This document shows positions 37,621 through 49,600 of a DNA stretch of 64,000 nt, piece by piece. Source of the DNA: Pseudolactococcus chungangensis CAU 28 = DSM 22330 (GTDB taxonomy: Bacteria; Bacillota; Bacilli; Lactobacillales; Streptococcaceae); NCBI RefSeq assembly GCF_002441885.1, contig NZ_JXJT01000004.1, positions 49,158 through 113,157 on the forward strand. The letters are read 5' to 3'. Every line of letters begins with the position of its first letter. Position 1 is the first letter of the stretch. The position numbers were made by a program, and so were the translations under genes. The notes beneath the pieces are model-generated. The model made no database searches. It was not told where the DNA came from and saw nothing but the letters and a program-made list of their open reading frames with translations.

Positions 37621-38059
37621 AATCCTTCGTAAAAGTATGGGCAAATGCATTAACGGCTTTGAGAATTTCTTGGCGTGGAATGATGCCATAGAATTCTGTC
37701 CCTTTCAAAACTGGTAAAAAAGGTTCGCCAACTAATAAATGTAGGATATCTTCCAATTCATAATCTTTTTGAACCGTATCAATATCTTTATTAACAATTT
37801 TTGAAATGGGAGTCCTATCCGATTTTTCGTAGAAAAAATCATGTTGCATTTCAAAGTTAATAATATCTGTCCAGCCTAGAATGCCTACAAATTCACGTTT
37901 TTCATTGACGACGGGTACTTTAGAGTACTTGTATTGGCTCAACAAAATTTTAGCATGTGAAATGTTATGCTCGTCAAGTAAAACAGCGACTTCACTTGCT
38001 GGTTTTAAAAAAGTGTCACTTTGTTTCATAAAGAAACATTCGATGTTTTTGTCAATCAT
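37592..38059 (-). CDS. cbpB: CBS-domain protein CbpB (DarB/YkuL-like)
   Basis: 155 residues made of two CBS motifs (about 12-65 and 80-135). Homologues bind c-di-AMP and signal to Rel in Firmicutes; that role is inferred from family and the standard neighbourhood. Overlaps both neighbours (29 bases with the XerD-like gene, 4 with the phosphodiesterase). Confidence 0.85.
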   Translation of the reverse strand: MIDKNIECFFMKQSDTFLKPASEVAVLLDEHNISHAKILLSQYKYSKVPVVNEKREFVGILGWTDIINFEMQHDFFYEKSDRTPISKIVNKDIDTVQKDYELEDILHLLVGEPFLPVLKGTEFYGIIPRQEILKAVNAFAHTFTKDYEIIERTND

Positions 38060-38574
38060 TTGTTTGACCTCGGTAATTCAAACTGTAAATTAGGTATAAG
38101 CTGATGTTCTCTATCTAAATAACTGATTTGGAAAGTATCTGGAGTGGGCTCGATGATGGCATACATTTTGATATTGTATCGGCCACGTGGTTGTGACACG
38201 CTACCTGGATTTAAGCAGAGGATATCATCTTCAATCACTGCAATTGGTGTATGAAGGTGCCCAAATAGTGCTATTTCACACGCATGTTCATGGGCTGTAT
38301 TTGTCAAGCGTTGCAACCCAAAATTAACACCAAATAAATGCCCGTGGGTTACAAAGATAGTTTCATCATCTGCATCTAATATAGCTGTTTCGGGAAAACC
38401 ATCATCAAAATCGCAATTACCTCTGACGACTGTTATCCCCTCCCAGATACTATCCGTTGCATCTATTTCAGAGTCGCCACAATGGATAATGGCACTCGCT
38501 TTGTCTTGGTATTTAGTCTTTATTTCTTGAACAATTTTTGATTCGCCATGGGAATCACTCATAACAATTATCAT
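38056..38574 (-). CDS. YfcE/MJ0936-type metallophosphoesterase
   Basis: 172 residues with metal-binding motifs SDSHGE, HCGDSEID, RGNCD and THGHLFGV, then FGHLHTP. Phosphodiesterase acting on unknown natural substrates. Located between rdgB and cbpB with 7-base and overlapping junctions. Confidence 0.92.
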   Translation of the reverse strand: MIIVMSDSHGESKIVQEIKTKYQDKASAIIHCGDSEIDATDSIWEGITVVRGNCDFDDGFPETAILDADDETIFVTHGHLFGVNFGLQRLTNTAHEHACEIALFGHLHTPIAVIEDDILCLNPGSVSQPRGRYNIKMYAIIEPTPDTFQISYLDREHQLIPNLQFELPRSNK

Positions 38575-38581
38575 AAAAACC

Positions 38582-39508
38582 TCATTGTCTTAGCCAGTCA
38601 GGCCATTCTTTCAACAAATTTTGTAGGGCGCGAGCGCGATGAGATACTTTATTTTTTTGTTCAAGTGTCATTTGAGCAGCAGTTCTGCCAGTCTCCTCAT
38701 CAACAAACAAAGGGTCATATCCAAATCCATCATCTCCCTTCGGAATTGTCGCAATCGCACCGTGCCACTCGCCCTCTACGACAAGGGACGATTTTTCTGG
38801 TGCTGCAACGACCAAGGTCGTATGGAATTTTGCTTTTCGTTTTTCGGGTGAGACAGCTGTACTTGCAAGTTCATGCAGGAGCTTGGCATTATTTGCTGCA
38901 TCTGTTGCATGTTCTCCAGCAAATCTAGCAGACCAGACACCCGGCAGACCACCTAATACTTCAACCATCAAGCCACTATCATCAGCCAAAACGATTTCAC
39001 CTGTCAATTCGGAAATCGTTTCAGCTTTTAATCTCGCATTTTCTTCAAAGGTCATACCAGTTTCAGCTACTTCTGGTAACTCAGGAAAATCATTGAGGTT
39101 TTTAATATCATAACCTAATTGGCTAAACATTGCCTTAAATTCTCTTGTTTTTCCTTCATTACGTGTGGCAATAAGTAGCGTTTTTCTCGTCTTGCTTTGT
39201 AGGCTCACTGTCTCTGTGTGTAAGACTTGACCCTCTAACTCAACTGTCAATTCCTGATTAAGACTATACTGATAGTTCAGACCAGTCACATCCCTCAAAA
39301 CTTGGAAAAATAAGTCAATGATATCAGCAGGTGTTTCATCTACTGCGACAATTTTTAAGCCTTTTTCGATTGGAAAATATTTAAAAAAGACTGAGTATAG
39401 GGGGATTTCTAGCTGTTCACCAAAAATATTTTCAATGGCGAGCACCCTTTTTTCCTCTAATATATAGGCAAAAATATCTGTTGTCTGGTGCTTATATAGT
39501 TTTTTCAT
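38582..39508 (-). CDS. rdgB: XTP/dITP diphosphatase (RdgB/HAM1) with N-terminal extension
   Basis: Hydrolyses deaminated purine nucleotides. The catalytic part begins near residue 108 ([14 protein letters not shown]), with [20 protein letters not shown] and FGYDPLF. The first 107 residues form a separate domain of unknown role, seen in streptococcal homologues, so 308 residues versus about 195 in E. coli. Overlaps murI by 4 bases. Confidence 0.95.
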   Translation of the reverse strand: MKKLYKHQTTDIFAYILEEKRVLAIENIFGEQLEIPLYSVFFKYFPIEKGLKIVAVDETPADIIDLFFQVLRDVTGLNYQYSLNQELTVELEGQVLHTETVSLQSKTRKTLLIATRNEGKTREFKAMFSQLGYDIKNLNDFPELPEVAETGMTFEENARLKAETISELTGEIVLADDSGLMVEVLGGLPGVWSARFAGEHATDAANNAKLLHELASTAVSPEKRKAKFHTTLVVAAPEKSSLVVEGEWHGAIATIPKGDDGFGYDPLFVDEETGRTAAQMTLEQKNKVSHRARALQNLLKEWPDWLRQ

Positions 39509-40299
39509 AATTTCAATGTCCTTGATTTAATAGGCATTTGTAGCCAATTTTCAGCAATATCATCAAAAGCTTGACTACTTGCTGTCGTATAAAATTGATG
39601 TGATTTCATCGCAATTGTACGCTCTCGATTAATCTCAAAATAATTGAGCAAGACGGAAATGTCTCGTACACATTCTGCGCCACTATCAATTAATTTGACC
39701 CCATCCCCCATCACATTTTGAATGATAGGTCTTAACAAGGGATAATGTGTACAGCCTAGAATGAGAGTATCGACACGTCCAACTAGTGGTTTCAAAGTCT
39801 CATAGACAATTTTCTTAGCAACACTTGACGTTGTTTCATTTGACTCAACGATTGGTACAAACTTAGGACAAGCCAAGGAAGTTACGGCTAAGTTGGGCGA
39901 CAAGAGCTGAACTTTTTTTCGATAAATATCCGATGCGACAGTCATAGCTGTACCAATCACACCAATACGACCAGTTGTTGTTGCTTTAATCGCTGCACTG
40001 GCGCCAGGCAAAATAACACCTAGTACTGGAATCTCAAGCTGATTCTTGACCTCCTCCCAAGCAACAGCTGTCGCCGTATTACAAGCAAAGACAATCATTT
40101 TAACATCTTTTGATAAGAGAAAATTAACCAGCTCCCAGGTAAATTGTCGAATTTGTGCCGCAGGTCTTGGTCCATAAGGCGCACGTCTTGAATCTCCGAT
40201 ATAAATAACTTCTTCATCGGGTAATTGGCGCATTAATTCTTTAACCACTGTCAGACCGCCAACACCTGAGTCTAAAAAACCTATCGGTCGATTATCCAT
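39505..40299 (-). CDS. murI: Glutamate racemase
   Basis: Provides D-Glu for peptidoglycan. 264 residues with DSGVGGLTV, catalytic Cys pairs in VFACNTATA and [10 protein letters not shown], and [21 protein letters not shown] precedes the ATG. Confidence 0.97.
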   Translation of the reverse strand: MDNRPIGFLDSGVGGLTVVKELMRQLPDEEVIYIGDSRRAPYGPRPAAQIRQFTWELVNFLLSKDVKMIVFACNTATAVAWEEVKNQLEIPVLGVILPGASAAIKATTTGRIGVIGTAMTVASDIYRKKVQLLSPNLAVTSLACPKFVPIVESNETTSSVAKKIVYETLKPLVGRVDTLILGCTHYPLLRPIIQNVMGDGVKLIDSGAECVRDISVLLNYFEINRERTIAMKSHQFYTTASSQAFDDIAENWLQMPIKSRTLKL

Positions 40300-40319
40300 C
40301 TTACTTACCTCACAAAAAC

Positions 40320-40344
40320 AAAAGCCGAGAAAATCTCAGCTTTT
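40320..40344 (-). terminator. Hairpin between yneF and murI
   Basis: AAAAGCTGAGA/TCTCGGCTTTT on the minus strand, followed by GTTTTTG: terminator of the yneF transcript or attenuator ahead of murI. Confidence 0.7.
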
Positions 40345-40352
40345 ACGGGAAT

Positions 40353-40453
40353 CTCTAAAAAGTATATCTCAGTTATTTGAGGGAAAGATGCAAGAACGAC
40401 AAATCGTGCGAGTCTATCTCTTACAATGAAACCCAAAAACTGAGTTTTTAGAG
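40353..40453 (-). other. Long imperfect inverted repeat in the yneF-murI gap
   Basis: CTCTAAAAA..CTCAGTT at one end pairs with AACTGAG..TTTTTAGAG at the other, enclosing about 63 bases. Could be a structured RNA or a decayed terminator pair; no known family recognised. Confidence 0.45.
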
Positions 40454-40466
40454 CGTCCCCTAAACC

Positions 40467-40703
40467 TTATTTTTTCTTATCAGCCTGTTTAGCAGCTGCA
40501 CGAATTTGACGCAAAACTTGTTGCACTTGTGTTTCACTTGGTTTGCGACCCATTGAGCTCATCATCGTCCGAACAGCATCTTCATTCAATGGCGGGTTCT
40601 CCATTAGCATTTGTTTCACTTGACGACGGCTCAAGAACAAACCTAAAGCAAAGCCGCCAAGAGCGGTAACAATCATTAATAAAATAGCAAGTAAAATTGG
40701 CAT
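40467..40703 (-). CDS. yneF: UPF0154 membrane protein YneF
   Basis: 78 residues with one N-terminal membrane helix containing GGFALGLFLSRRQVK and a conserved cytoplasmic NPPLNEDAVRTMM. Function unknown; conserved across Firmicutes. Confidence 0.9.
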   Translation of the reverse strand: MPILLAILLMIVTALGGFALGLFLSRRQVKQMLMENPPLNEDAVRTMMSSMGRKPSETQVQQVLRQIRAAAKQADKKK

Positions 40704-40767
40704 TTTTATCTCTCTTCTCTTTTGTTATTCGGTTAATTATATCAAATTTTACATAATCTGTCTATTT

Positions 40768-42018
40768 TCAATCAAAATCAAAACCATATAAAGTCGCAAA
40801 ATAATCTTCCGCCGTCTCTGCTCTCCGAATTTGGCGGGTAGTGCCATCTTCTTGCAACAAAATTTCTGCGGAACGTAATTTGGCGTTATACTGATATCCC
40901 ATCGAAAAGCCGTGCGCGCCGGTATCATGAATAACTAGTGTGTCACCGACATGGACTTCAGGCATCAGCCTTTGTTTAGCAAATTTATCGTTATTTTCGC
41001 AGAGTGAGCCAACAACATCATACATGTGCGTTTGAGGTGCTGTTTCCTTACCTGCAATGCTGATATGATGGTATGAGCCATACATGGCTGGTCTTAAAAG
41101 ATTGACAGCACTCGCATCGACACCCACGTAATCACGGTAAGTTTGTTTTTTATGGATGACCTTAGTGATGAGGTGGCCGTGAGGGGCAAGCATAAAACGT
41201 CCGAGTTCTGTAAAGATTTTGACATTGCCGAGACCATTAGGTGTCAGCACCGCTTCATAGGCTTGACGAACGCCGTCACCGATTTTAGCGATGTCGTTTT
41301 CTACTTCATCAGGCTTATAGTTAACGCCAATGCCGCCAGATAAATTAATAAAATCAAGATCAACATCCGTCATTTGGACCACTTCTACTGCTAATTCAAA
41401 TAATTCTTTAGCCAAAACTGGATAATAGTCGTTTGTCAACGTATTAGAGGCTAAGAAAGAATGAATCCCGAATTTTTTCACGCCAAGTGCTTTCAGGTCT
41501 TTAAAGGCTTGAATCAGTTGGTCTTTAGTCATGCCAAATTTTGATTCTTCCGGATTGTCCATGATATCCGTACCTAGGGCAAAGATACCACCAGGGTTAT
41601 AGCGGCAAGAAATAATCTCAGGTATGCTTGTGACATTTTTCAGGAATGCAACATGTTCATAGGCATCCAGATTAATTGTGGCATCCAGTTTTCTAGCATA
41701 CTGAAACTCCTGAGCAGGTGTATCGTTAGATGAAAACATGATATCTTGCTTTTCAAATCCGAGCTTGTGAGACATTAACAATTCTATCTCTGACGCACAG
41801 TCAACGCCACAGTTCTCTTCTTGAAGAATTTTCAAGATAGCTGGTGTCGGTGTGGCTTTAACTGCAAAATATTCCTTAAAACCAGGGTTCCAACTGAAAG
41901 CTTGATTGACTGCACGTGCTTTTTCCCGTATACCTTTTTCATCATATAAATGAAACGGTGTCGGGTATTCTGTAGTAATTTTGTCAAGTTGCGATGCCGT
42001 AACGAAGGGTGTTTTCAT
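40768..42018 (-). CDS. lysA: Diaminopimelate decarboxylase
   Basis: PLP enzyme, last step of lysine synthesis. 416 residues, alanine-racemase-like barrel with the PLP Lys in YFAVKATPTP, CGVDCASEIE, the Gly-rich NLSGGIGVNY, and the second-subunit Cys in VGSLCENNDK. The tail differs from carboxynorspermidine decarboxylases, which are shorter. GAGGAGC precedes the ATG. Confidence 0.93.
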   Translation of the reverse strand: MKTPFVTASQLDKITTEYPTPFHLYDEKGIREKARAVNQAFSWNPGFKEYFAVKATPTPAILKILQEENCGVDCASEIELLMSHKLGFEKQDIMFSSNDTPAQEFQYARKLDATINLDAYEHVAFLKNVTSIPEIISCRYNPGGIFALGTDIMDNPEESKFGMTKDQLIQAFKDLKALGVKKFGIHSFLASNTLTNDYYPVLAKELFELAVEVVQMTDVDLDFINLSGGIGVNYKPDEVENDIAKIGDGVRQAYEAVLTPNGLGNVKIFTELGRFMLAPHGHLITKVIHKKQTYRDYVGVDASAVNLLRPAMYGSYHHISIAGKETAPQTHMYDVVGSLCENNDKFAKQRLMPEVHVGDTLVIHDTGAHGFSMGYQYNAKLRSAEILLQEDGTTRQIRRAETAEDYFATLYGFDFD

Positions 42019-42076
42019 GGTTGCTCCTCATATTTTCTCTAACTCACATCTGGTGTCAGTCAATTATTAATTAGTT

Positions 42077-42102
42077 TTTTACATAATTATAATACTGTAA
42101 AA
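42077..42102. repeat. TTTTACA palindrome after trmFO
   Basis: Imperfect TTTTACATAATTA.../...CTGTAAAA immediately after the trmFO stop, similar to those at 26664, 34828 and 36859. Confidence 0.5.
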
Positions 42103-43449
42103 TTAAACATCTAGGTAGTTTGCCAAGTCTTTCAAGGCACGTTCTGCAATAGCTGTGTAGCGTTCTTTTTTATCTCGAATGCGTTCGCCCTCAAGCTCCT
42201 TAATGATGCCAAAATTGACATTCATTGGTTGGAAGTTTTTACTGTTAGCGTGGGTCACATAATATGGCAAGGCACCAATGGCAGTCGTTTCAGGAAAAAC
42301 AACTGGTAATGCCTCTTGAAATAATTTAGCCGCATTAATCCCAGCCACTAAACCTGAGGCAGCTGACTCAACATAGCCTTCTACACCCGTCATTTGACCA
42401 GCGAAGAAGAGATTGTCTTTCTTCTTAGATTGGAAAGTTTGGGTCAAAAGATTTGGTGAATCCATGTAAGAATTTCGGTGCATCACGCCATATCTGACAA
42501 ATTCAGCATTCTCAAGACCTGGAATCATGCGGAAAATACGTTTTTGCTCCCCCCATTTTAGATGCGTTTGGAAACCAACGATATTATAGAGACTCGCTGC
42601 TGCATCATCTTGGCGGAGTTGCACTACTGCATAAGGGACACTTGTTTCATATGTTGTCCCATCTCGCTTGGTTACGGTATAGGTCTCATTCGGATTTTCA
42701 AGCCCCACCGGTTTCATGGGGCCAAACAACATGGTCTTAAAGCCACGCGCAGCCATCACTTCAATCGGCATACAGCCCTCGAAATATTTCTCTTTTTCAA
42801 AAGCCTTAATCTCAGCTACTTCCGCAGCCACCAAGGCTTGTTGGAATGCTTGAAACTCTTCTTTAGTCATCGGTGCATTTAGATAAGCAGCCTCCCCTTT
42901 GTCATAGCGTGATTTAAGATACACTTTACTCATGTCAATGCTACTGATATCGACAATCGGTGCTGCTGCATCATAGAAATAAAAACCATCCCCATCGTTT
43001 AAAGCGTGGATTTTCGCTGCTAAATCGTCAGATGTCAAGGGGCCTGAGGCAATGACCGTGATGGCATCATCAGGAATCTCTGTCACTTCTGCTCTGATAA
43101 CTTCAATCAAGGGATGATGACTCACTTTTGATGTCACGAGTTCTGCAAAGCCCTCACGGTCAACTGCTAATGCCCCACCAGCAGGCACACGTGTTTCATC
43201 TGCTGAACTAATGATTAAACTGTCAAGCTGACGCATCTCTTCTTTCAGGAGACCAACCGCATTAGTGATTGAATCACCACGTAAAGAATTGGAACATACG
43301 AGTTCTGCAAAATGACTTGTTTTATGTTGTGGTGTTGACTTAACCCCACGCATTTCGTAAAGCTTAACGGGAATACCGCGTTTGGCAATTTGGTACGCGG
43401 CTTCTGAGCCTGCAAGACCTGCGCCGATAACATTGATATGATTTGACAT
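42103..43449 (-). CDS. trmFO: Methylenetetrahydrofolate-tRNA-(uracil-5-)-methyltransferase TrmFO
   Basis: Folate- and FAD-dependent enzyme making T54 in tRNA. 448 residues, FAD motif [14 protein letters not shown], catalytic Cys in [40 protein letters not shown] precedes the ATG; an extended -10 (TGATATAAT) lies at about 43482-43490. Confidence 0.96.
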   Translation of the reverse strand: MSNHINVIGAGLAGSEAAYQIAKRGIPVKLYEMRGVKSTPQHKTSHFAELVCSNSLRGDSITNAVGLLKEEMRQLDSLIISSADETRVPAGGALAVDREGFAELVTSKVSHHPLIEVIRAEVTEIPDDAITVIASGPLTSDDLAAKIHALNDGDGFYFYDAAAPIVDISSIDMSKVYLKSRYDKGEAAYLNAPMTKEEFQAFQQALVAAEVAEIKAFEKEKYFEGCMPIEVMAARGFKTMLFGPMKPVGLENPNETYTVTKRDGTTYETSVPYAVVQLRQDDAAASLYNIVGFQTHLKWGEQKRIFRMIPGLENAEFVRYGVMHRNSYMDSPNLLTQTFQSKKKDNLFFAGQMTGVEGYVESAASGLVAGINAAKLFQEALPVVFPETTAIGALPYYVTHANSKNFQPMNVNFGIIKELEGERIRDKKERYTAIAERALKDLANYLDV

Positions 43450-43560
43450 CTTTAGTTTCCTTCTAGTTGATTACTATCCATTATATCATGTTACAGTCAT
43501 TTTTTTGAGACAAAAGACGCTGATAATATTTCTTAGATTGATTAACCACTAATCAATCCA

Positions 43561-43594
43561 AAAAAGGCTCACATCAATCTGTGAGTCTTTTTTG
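43561..43594. terminator. Bidirectional terminator after the giant gene
   Basis: AGGCTCACA/TGTGAGTCT stem with A6 and T6 flanks. Serves the giant minus-strand gene. Confidence 0.85.
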
Positions 43595-43601
43595 TACTGA
43601 T

Positions 43602-43641
43602 TTAAACTTCAAGCTAACTTTTTTAAACTTCAAGCTAACTT
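43602..43641. repeat. Two tandem 20-bp copies downstream of the giant gene
   Basis: TTTAAACTTCAAGCTAACTT is repeated exactly, head to tail, between the giant gene's stop and its terminator. Confidence 0.85.
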
Positions 43642-43642
43642 T

Positions 43643-46600
43643 CTATTCAGATTTTTTCTTTAGTTTATTTAAACCTAAGAAAATCAGAATTGGGATGGTT
43701 AGTAATAGTGCACTGAGAAGACCGTATTGTTCGATTTTCTCACCAAAACTTCCGAATTCATGTCCATCTGTTCCCTGAGCACGAGGTACTGATGGATTTT
43801 CTTTATCCTTGTCTTGATTTTTCGTGTAGACAACGATGAAGTTTTGTGGTGTCGTATCTTGACCATCTGTTAAATTGTTATGGTCATAACTGCCAACTGC
43901 TTTAAGCGCTTCTGCTAACGAATTGTATACTTTGCCATTTGGTGCAGTTACTTTGTAGGTGTAACCTGATTGATACAAGTCATTATCCGTTTTATTGAAT
44001 ATCAGTTTTGAGTCACTATCACCCGTCACTGTATCAAATATTTTGCCGTTAACGATTAGATTAGCGGTTTGTTTGACTGGTGTATAGGTAACCGTGAAGT
44101 TTTGTGGTGTTGCATCAATACCAGTTGTCGAATCAATAGCATTGGCATCATACGTTGGATTGTTCTTCAAAGCATCTGCCAAGGTAGGATAGACTTTGCC
44201 ATCTGGTCCAGTGACTTGATAAACATAACCGCTGCGTTTCAGATTTGAGTCGTCTGAATTAAGTGAAATATTTGAATCACTTGGACCATGTGTCGATTCA
44301 ATCGTTTGTGCACCTTTAGGATCACTACTGTCAGTCATCAAGTTCACCGTTTGCAATTGCGCTGTGTAGACGACTTCAAAGACTTGATTGCTACTTGGGT
44401 CATTATCAAAGACATGCACCGCATTCGTTGCGGCTTGCAGGGTTGGATATTCTGTGCCATCTGGTGCTTTGACGACGTAGGTATAACCATTTCTAGTCAG
44501 ATTTGGCAATCCTGATGCCGCTGTTTGTAACTGCGTATCAACGACATTGACATTGTAGAAATTAGTGGGAACAGAAACATTCGGTACGAGTGACAATTGC
44601 ATACCAGATTGATAAATCGGTGATGTACTTGCAATCGGCTGATTGTTATCGTCTAAACCTGTCACGCCTGTGGCTGTTGGATAGACTTTATTACCGGCTG
44701 GGTCATTAATGGTTTGAACGACCATGCTTTCAGGCATTGGTGTGTAGCTGACTGTAAAGACTTGCGGTACCAAATCGTCTGCTTGCATGCCGGGATTAGC
44801 TGGATCAATGCCAGGATTGATTGGGGCAACACTTCTGCCTAATCCTAGAGCACTACCCAGACCTAGAGCGCGAGTTGTAGGTACTATCGTATCAATCGCA
44901 TCTGAATTAAGAGTTCCGTCATAGGTCGCATTAGCAGCAATCGCATTGGCTAGCGTATCATACCAAACACCATCTGGTCCATAAACTTTGTAAGTAAAGC
45001 CTTTTCTCACAAGATTTTGCTCACTATCACTGGCAAATTTTAGATTGCCAAATGAATAACCGTCTGACGTTGTCGTGATATTTTTACCACCGGTATAATC
45101 TGGGTCAGTCGCATCAGTTTGCAAAATCGCAACTTGTTTGAGTGGTGCATAATAAAGGTTGACGATTTGATTCACGCCATCTGCTGTGTCATAATTTTTG
45201 GTGCTATTTTCTTGACTATCATCTATCAATTTATAGCCTGGATAAGCTGTCTGTAATGCCTTATAATCAATCGAATCGTTAGAGTTTCCTGATAATGTTA
45301 TCGATTTTGTCAAGTTTTCCCATGTCTGACCACCATCACGACTGACTTTTAGATTAACAATGACTTGCTGCTGATTAGCTTGGTAGACCAAATCAACTGT
45401 CTGATCTGTGCCAGAATCGATATCATAATGCGTTGTCGTTGTCCGACCGTCTGTCATCAAGGTATAGCCTGGTAGGTTAGCATCAATTGACGCATAGTCT
45501 ATCACGCCATTTGAAACACCTGTTAACTCAGTTGATGATTTCAAGACATTCTGATTGCTATCTTTATAATTGACTGTTACTTTTTCGACATCAGGTTGAT
45601 AGACCATATAAACGACTTGATCAGCATCATCTTTGCTATCATAAGTCGTTGTCGTTGCCCGACCATCTGTCGTCAAGCTGTAACCTGAGTATGTATCTGT
45701 CAAGCCTCTATAATCAATCGTGCCACCTGTTGTACCAGTCAATGTGACATCTGGAATGGCTGTACCAGATGCATCAACGATTGGGTTACCAGACGCATCT
45801 ACAAACTTAACAATAGCTTTTTGCGTATCCGGCGTGTAGAGGTACTCGATTGCTGTTTTATCGCTCACTGTTGCATTTGGTGTAAAGACTGACGTGACAG
45901 CATTCGCGTCTGCGACGCTTGTCGCCTTTTCAGCACCATTGACTGTCATGCTCTTGAACGTATAACCGGCAATTGGTACTGCACCACTTACTGGAATGGT
46001 GGCGTCTGTTTGACCGTTGACTGTGCTTGTCACAGTTCCTGTTGGCACAACGGCGTTAAGGTCGCTGCCACCTGTCGTGGTCGTGTAGTTAATCGTCGCT
46101 TGGGTCACTTGAGCTTGATAGTAGAAATAAATATCTGGTGTCACAAGTGTACCGTTAACAGTCGTCCACATGACGGGTTGACTATTGCCATTAACTAGAC
46201 CCGTTTTAACCAAATCATAACCCACTGGCGCATTTGGTGCAGTGGTTGTTGTAGCAGCTTGATTACTCTTGCCTTGAATTTTTCCTGGTGTCAAGCCTTG
46301 AATTTCTTGCCCATTAAAACCACCACCTGAGTAGAGATAATGCACATTTACTGTTTGGTCGTTGGCTTTATAGACAAACTTAACATTATCAGGTGTTGCA
46401 CCACCACCACTGAATGTGAGGTTTGACAAATCAGCATTTGGATCTGTCACACCTGCTGCTGTTTTATACTCGATATGATCAAAGGTATAACCCGGAATGT
46501 TAACGGCGCCACTTGTCGGAATGACTTGATCTGTCGTACCACTGGCATTAAGCGAAACTGGGGTGCTGGCATATTGTGAAATATCCTTGTCGTTGTCATC

Positions 46601-49600
46601 TTCATTCACATATTGCATGGTCGCAACATTATCCTGATTAGCGGTGTAGGTTACCGTAATCGTTGAGTTAACCAGTGTCCCATCTGTATTGATGGCAAAA
46701 CTTGGATTGATACTTGTCACATTCGGTGCATAGCCTTGAATTGTTGGGACTGTAATCGGCGTTGCCACAGGTATTTGAGTACTAGTATCAAGATTAGTCG
46801 TATAGGTCGTACCACTCGTCACACCATCAGCTTCAGTCACAACGGATGAACCCGATGCAAAGTCTGATGATGGGACTGGTCCATGTTTAGATGAGCCATC
46901 ATTTTGATCATAGACATAATTGATGGCTACCTTTTGTGCGCTGGGTTGATAATAGAGATTAAGCGCAGTTGCACCATTTTGATAAGGCATGGTCGTGGTG
47001 CTAGTATCCGGTCTCGTTGTTGAATCAGTAGTTCCATAGGTATACTTATTAAAGCCATAACCTGGAATATCGAAAGCACCACTATAAGTAAATCTTGACC
47101 CTGTTTGGACTTCTGTCGTTAAGATTGGATTTATATTATTGGCGTGTATAAGGTCAATTAAATTAGTATTAGCGACCGTTGACAGATATTGAATGTCAAT
47201 TTCATTTGTATTTGGCGCAACATAGTAATAATAATCGGTCTTAGTCAGATTACCATCTGTTCCTGTCGTCCAATCAATAGTTTGAGGCGTTGGATTGATT
47301 TCCCAACCCGGTTCGATATTTGTTGGGAGTGTATCCGTCGTACTTGGGAGATTACTGTAACCAACGACGACTTTATCATCTAAGCCTGGTACTGCTTTGC
47401 CATTGTTAGTGGCATAATCAATCGGCGTACCAGTCCCATAAGACCCACTATAATCTGCTGGCAACTGAAAGACATAGTGAACCGTCACAGTCTGCTGATT
47501 AGGGACATAAATGACTTCTAACTTATCTGGGTAAGCTGTCGCATCAAAAGTCACTGTACTAATATCAGGCACTGTGACACCGTTAGCTGTTCGAGAATAA
47601 ATGGTATAGCCCGGAATAATAGGTGCTGAAACCCCAATCGCTTGGTCTGTCACACCGACTGCACTAGTCGCTGCGCCTCGAGTTTGACTTGCTGTTGCAG
47701 AAACTAAATCATTTGGATCAACATTGTAACTACCATCAGGATTTTTCGTCGCATTTGGTGCAATGAGATAAGAAATCTCAGCATTTTGATTATTCGCCGT
47801 ATAAGTGACATTTAGGCTAGGTGTCACGAGTTGGCCTGTTTTTGGATCAATAGCATAGTCTGGTGTCACTTTAGAGACGCTGGCTGTATAACCTGGAATT
47901 GTTGGTACAGTAATTTCTGACCCTGTCGAGTTTGTCGGACCACTAGCAGAGTCCGTCACAGTTTGGCTACCAAAATCAGCAAGTGGGACTTCACCATTTT
48001 TCGGAGAGTTGTCATCACTGCTATAGAGATAATGAATCGCGACTGTCTGTGTATCTGGTGTATAAACAAATTCAATGTTGTCTGCATCTGTCGTATAGTA
48101 CGCATTGTTTAAATCAGCGAGATTGGTATCTAGTGCGCCACCATTATATTTAAAACCTTTAAGCGTATAGCCTGGCACACTTGGACCACTCGTCATAATG
48201 ACACCATCTGTATAGCCATTTTGACTGGTTGGATTGCTGCCAATGTAAGACAGCAAATTATTACCTGCCTCATCTGAATAGGTAATCGTCGCTGAATCCG
48301 GACTCGCATTATAAGTCACAGTGATTTCTGGTTCTGTCGGATTGCCATTGCTATCCACGGTAAATTTCGGTGTGATCGTTGTCACATTTGGCGTGTAGCC
48401 TGGAATAGTCGGGACAGTGATACCTGTCGCAATCGGTGTTGGGGTAGTATTGACATCTGTGGTATAAGTCGTACCATTGGTTACACCAATCGCTTGGGTT
48501 GGCACATCTTGTGTACTAAAATCACCTAATGGCACATCACCATTTTTAGGTGTACCATAAACATAGTTAATCTTCACCGTTAAAGGGTTAGCCGTATAGC
48601 TGACCGTAAAGGTCTGCGGTTCACTATCAGTTACACTCGTGCCATTTGGCGTCTTATCATAAGTCCCAGCAGCAGCAAGTGCTGCTGTCAAAGTCGGATA
48701 GTCTGTGCCATTTGGCACCTTGACTTGATACGTATAGCCAGCACGCGCCAAGTCACTGTCAGATTTTGAGAAAGTAATGGTTTGAGCGGTCAGACCGTTT
48801 TGGGTATCAACAGTTTGCGCACCTTTTGGATCCGTTGCATCAGTCTGCAAGATAGCCGTTTGACTGCTTGGTGTATAGCTGACCGTAAAGATTTGTGGAT
48901 TGCTATCTTGACCACCTACCACATCATTGTCGTTATAAGTCGCATTAGCCGCAAGAGCGAGTGCCAAATTTGGATAACTTGCCGAAACAGCATCGCCATT
49001 TGAGTTTGTATAGCTGACCGTCACATTGTAGTTATAGCCAGCACGCGCTAAGGTTTTATCTGTTGTTGCAAATGCAATATTGCTATTGGTTGCACCTGTT
49101 GCTGATGGATAAGTCAAACCGCCAGCATTGTCAGGGTCTGAGCTATCTGTTTTTAAGATTGCCTCTTGCGTTTGCGATGTATAGGTTACTGTATAGACTT
49201 GTGGTGTCTTGTCGCCGTCCCCGTTGTTATACACTGGACTGCTGGCATTGCCATTGCTTGTATCATCATAAGTGCCGTTGATAGCGGTCACGACATTACC
49301 ACTAGCGTCTTTAATGGTGTAATCATAACCAGAGCGAGCAAAACCAGTCGTTGGCACGGTATAAGTCTTGCCAGTCTTGCCGTCTTGATAAATCGTGCTA
49401 CTGTTTTTCGGATCATTGACAAATTTCACTTGAACACTTTGGATATCACGAGAAAGATAGACAGCATAATCGGTCATTCCCGGTGTAAAGGTTAACCGTT
49501 TTGCGGTGTCACCACCATTTAGGTTATCATTATCCCCTGTCAAAGCACTAAGTGAAGCGCCCATCGGATCTAAACTCCAACCACTTGGGACAGCGATATT

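Noticed and set aside
40768..42018. lysA as a carboxynorspermidine decarboxylase, given the polyamine genes
   Set aside because: Length and the Cys-bearing GSLCENNDK segment fit diaminopimelate decarboxylase better.
43643..43800. SVPRAQG as an LPXTG sortase signal
   Set aside because: It lacks the Thr-Gly core at the right place and lies about 15 residues from the helix with an acidic linker; not a recognised sorting motif.
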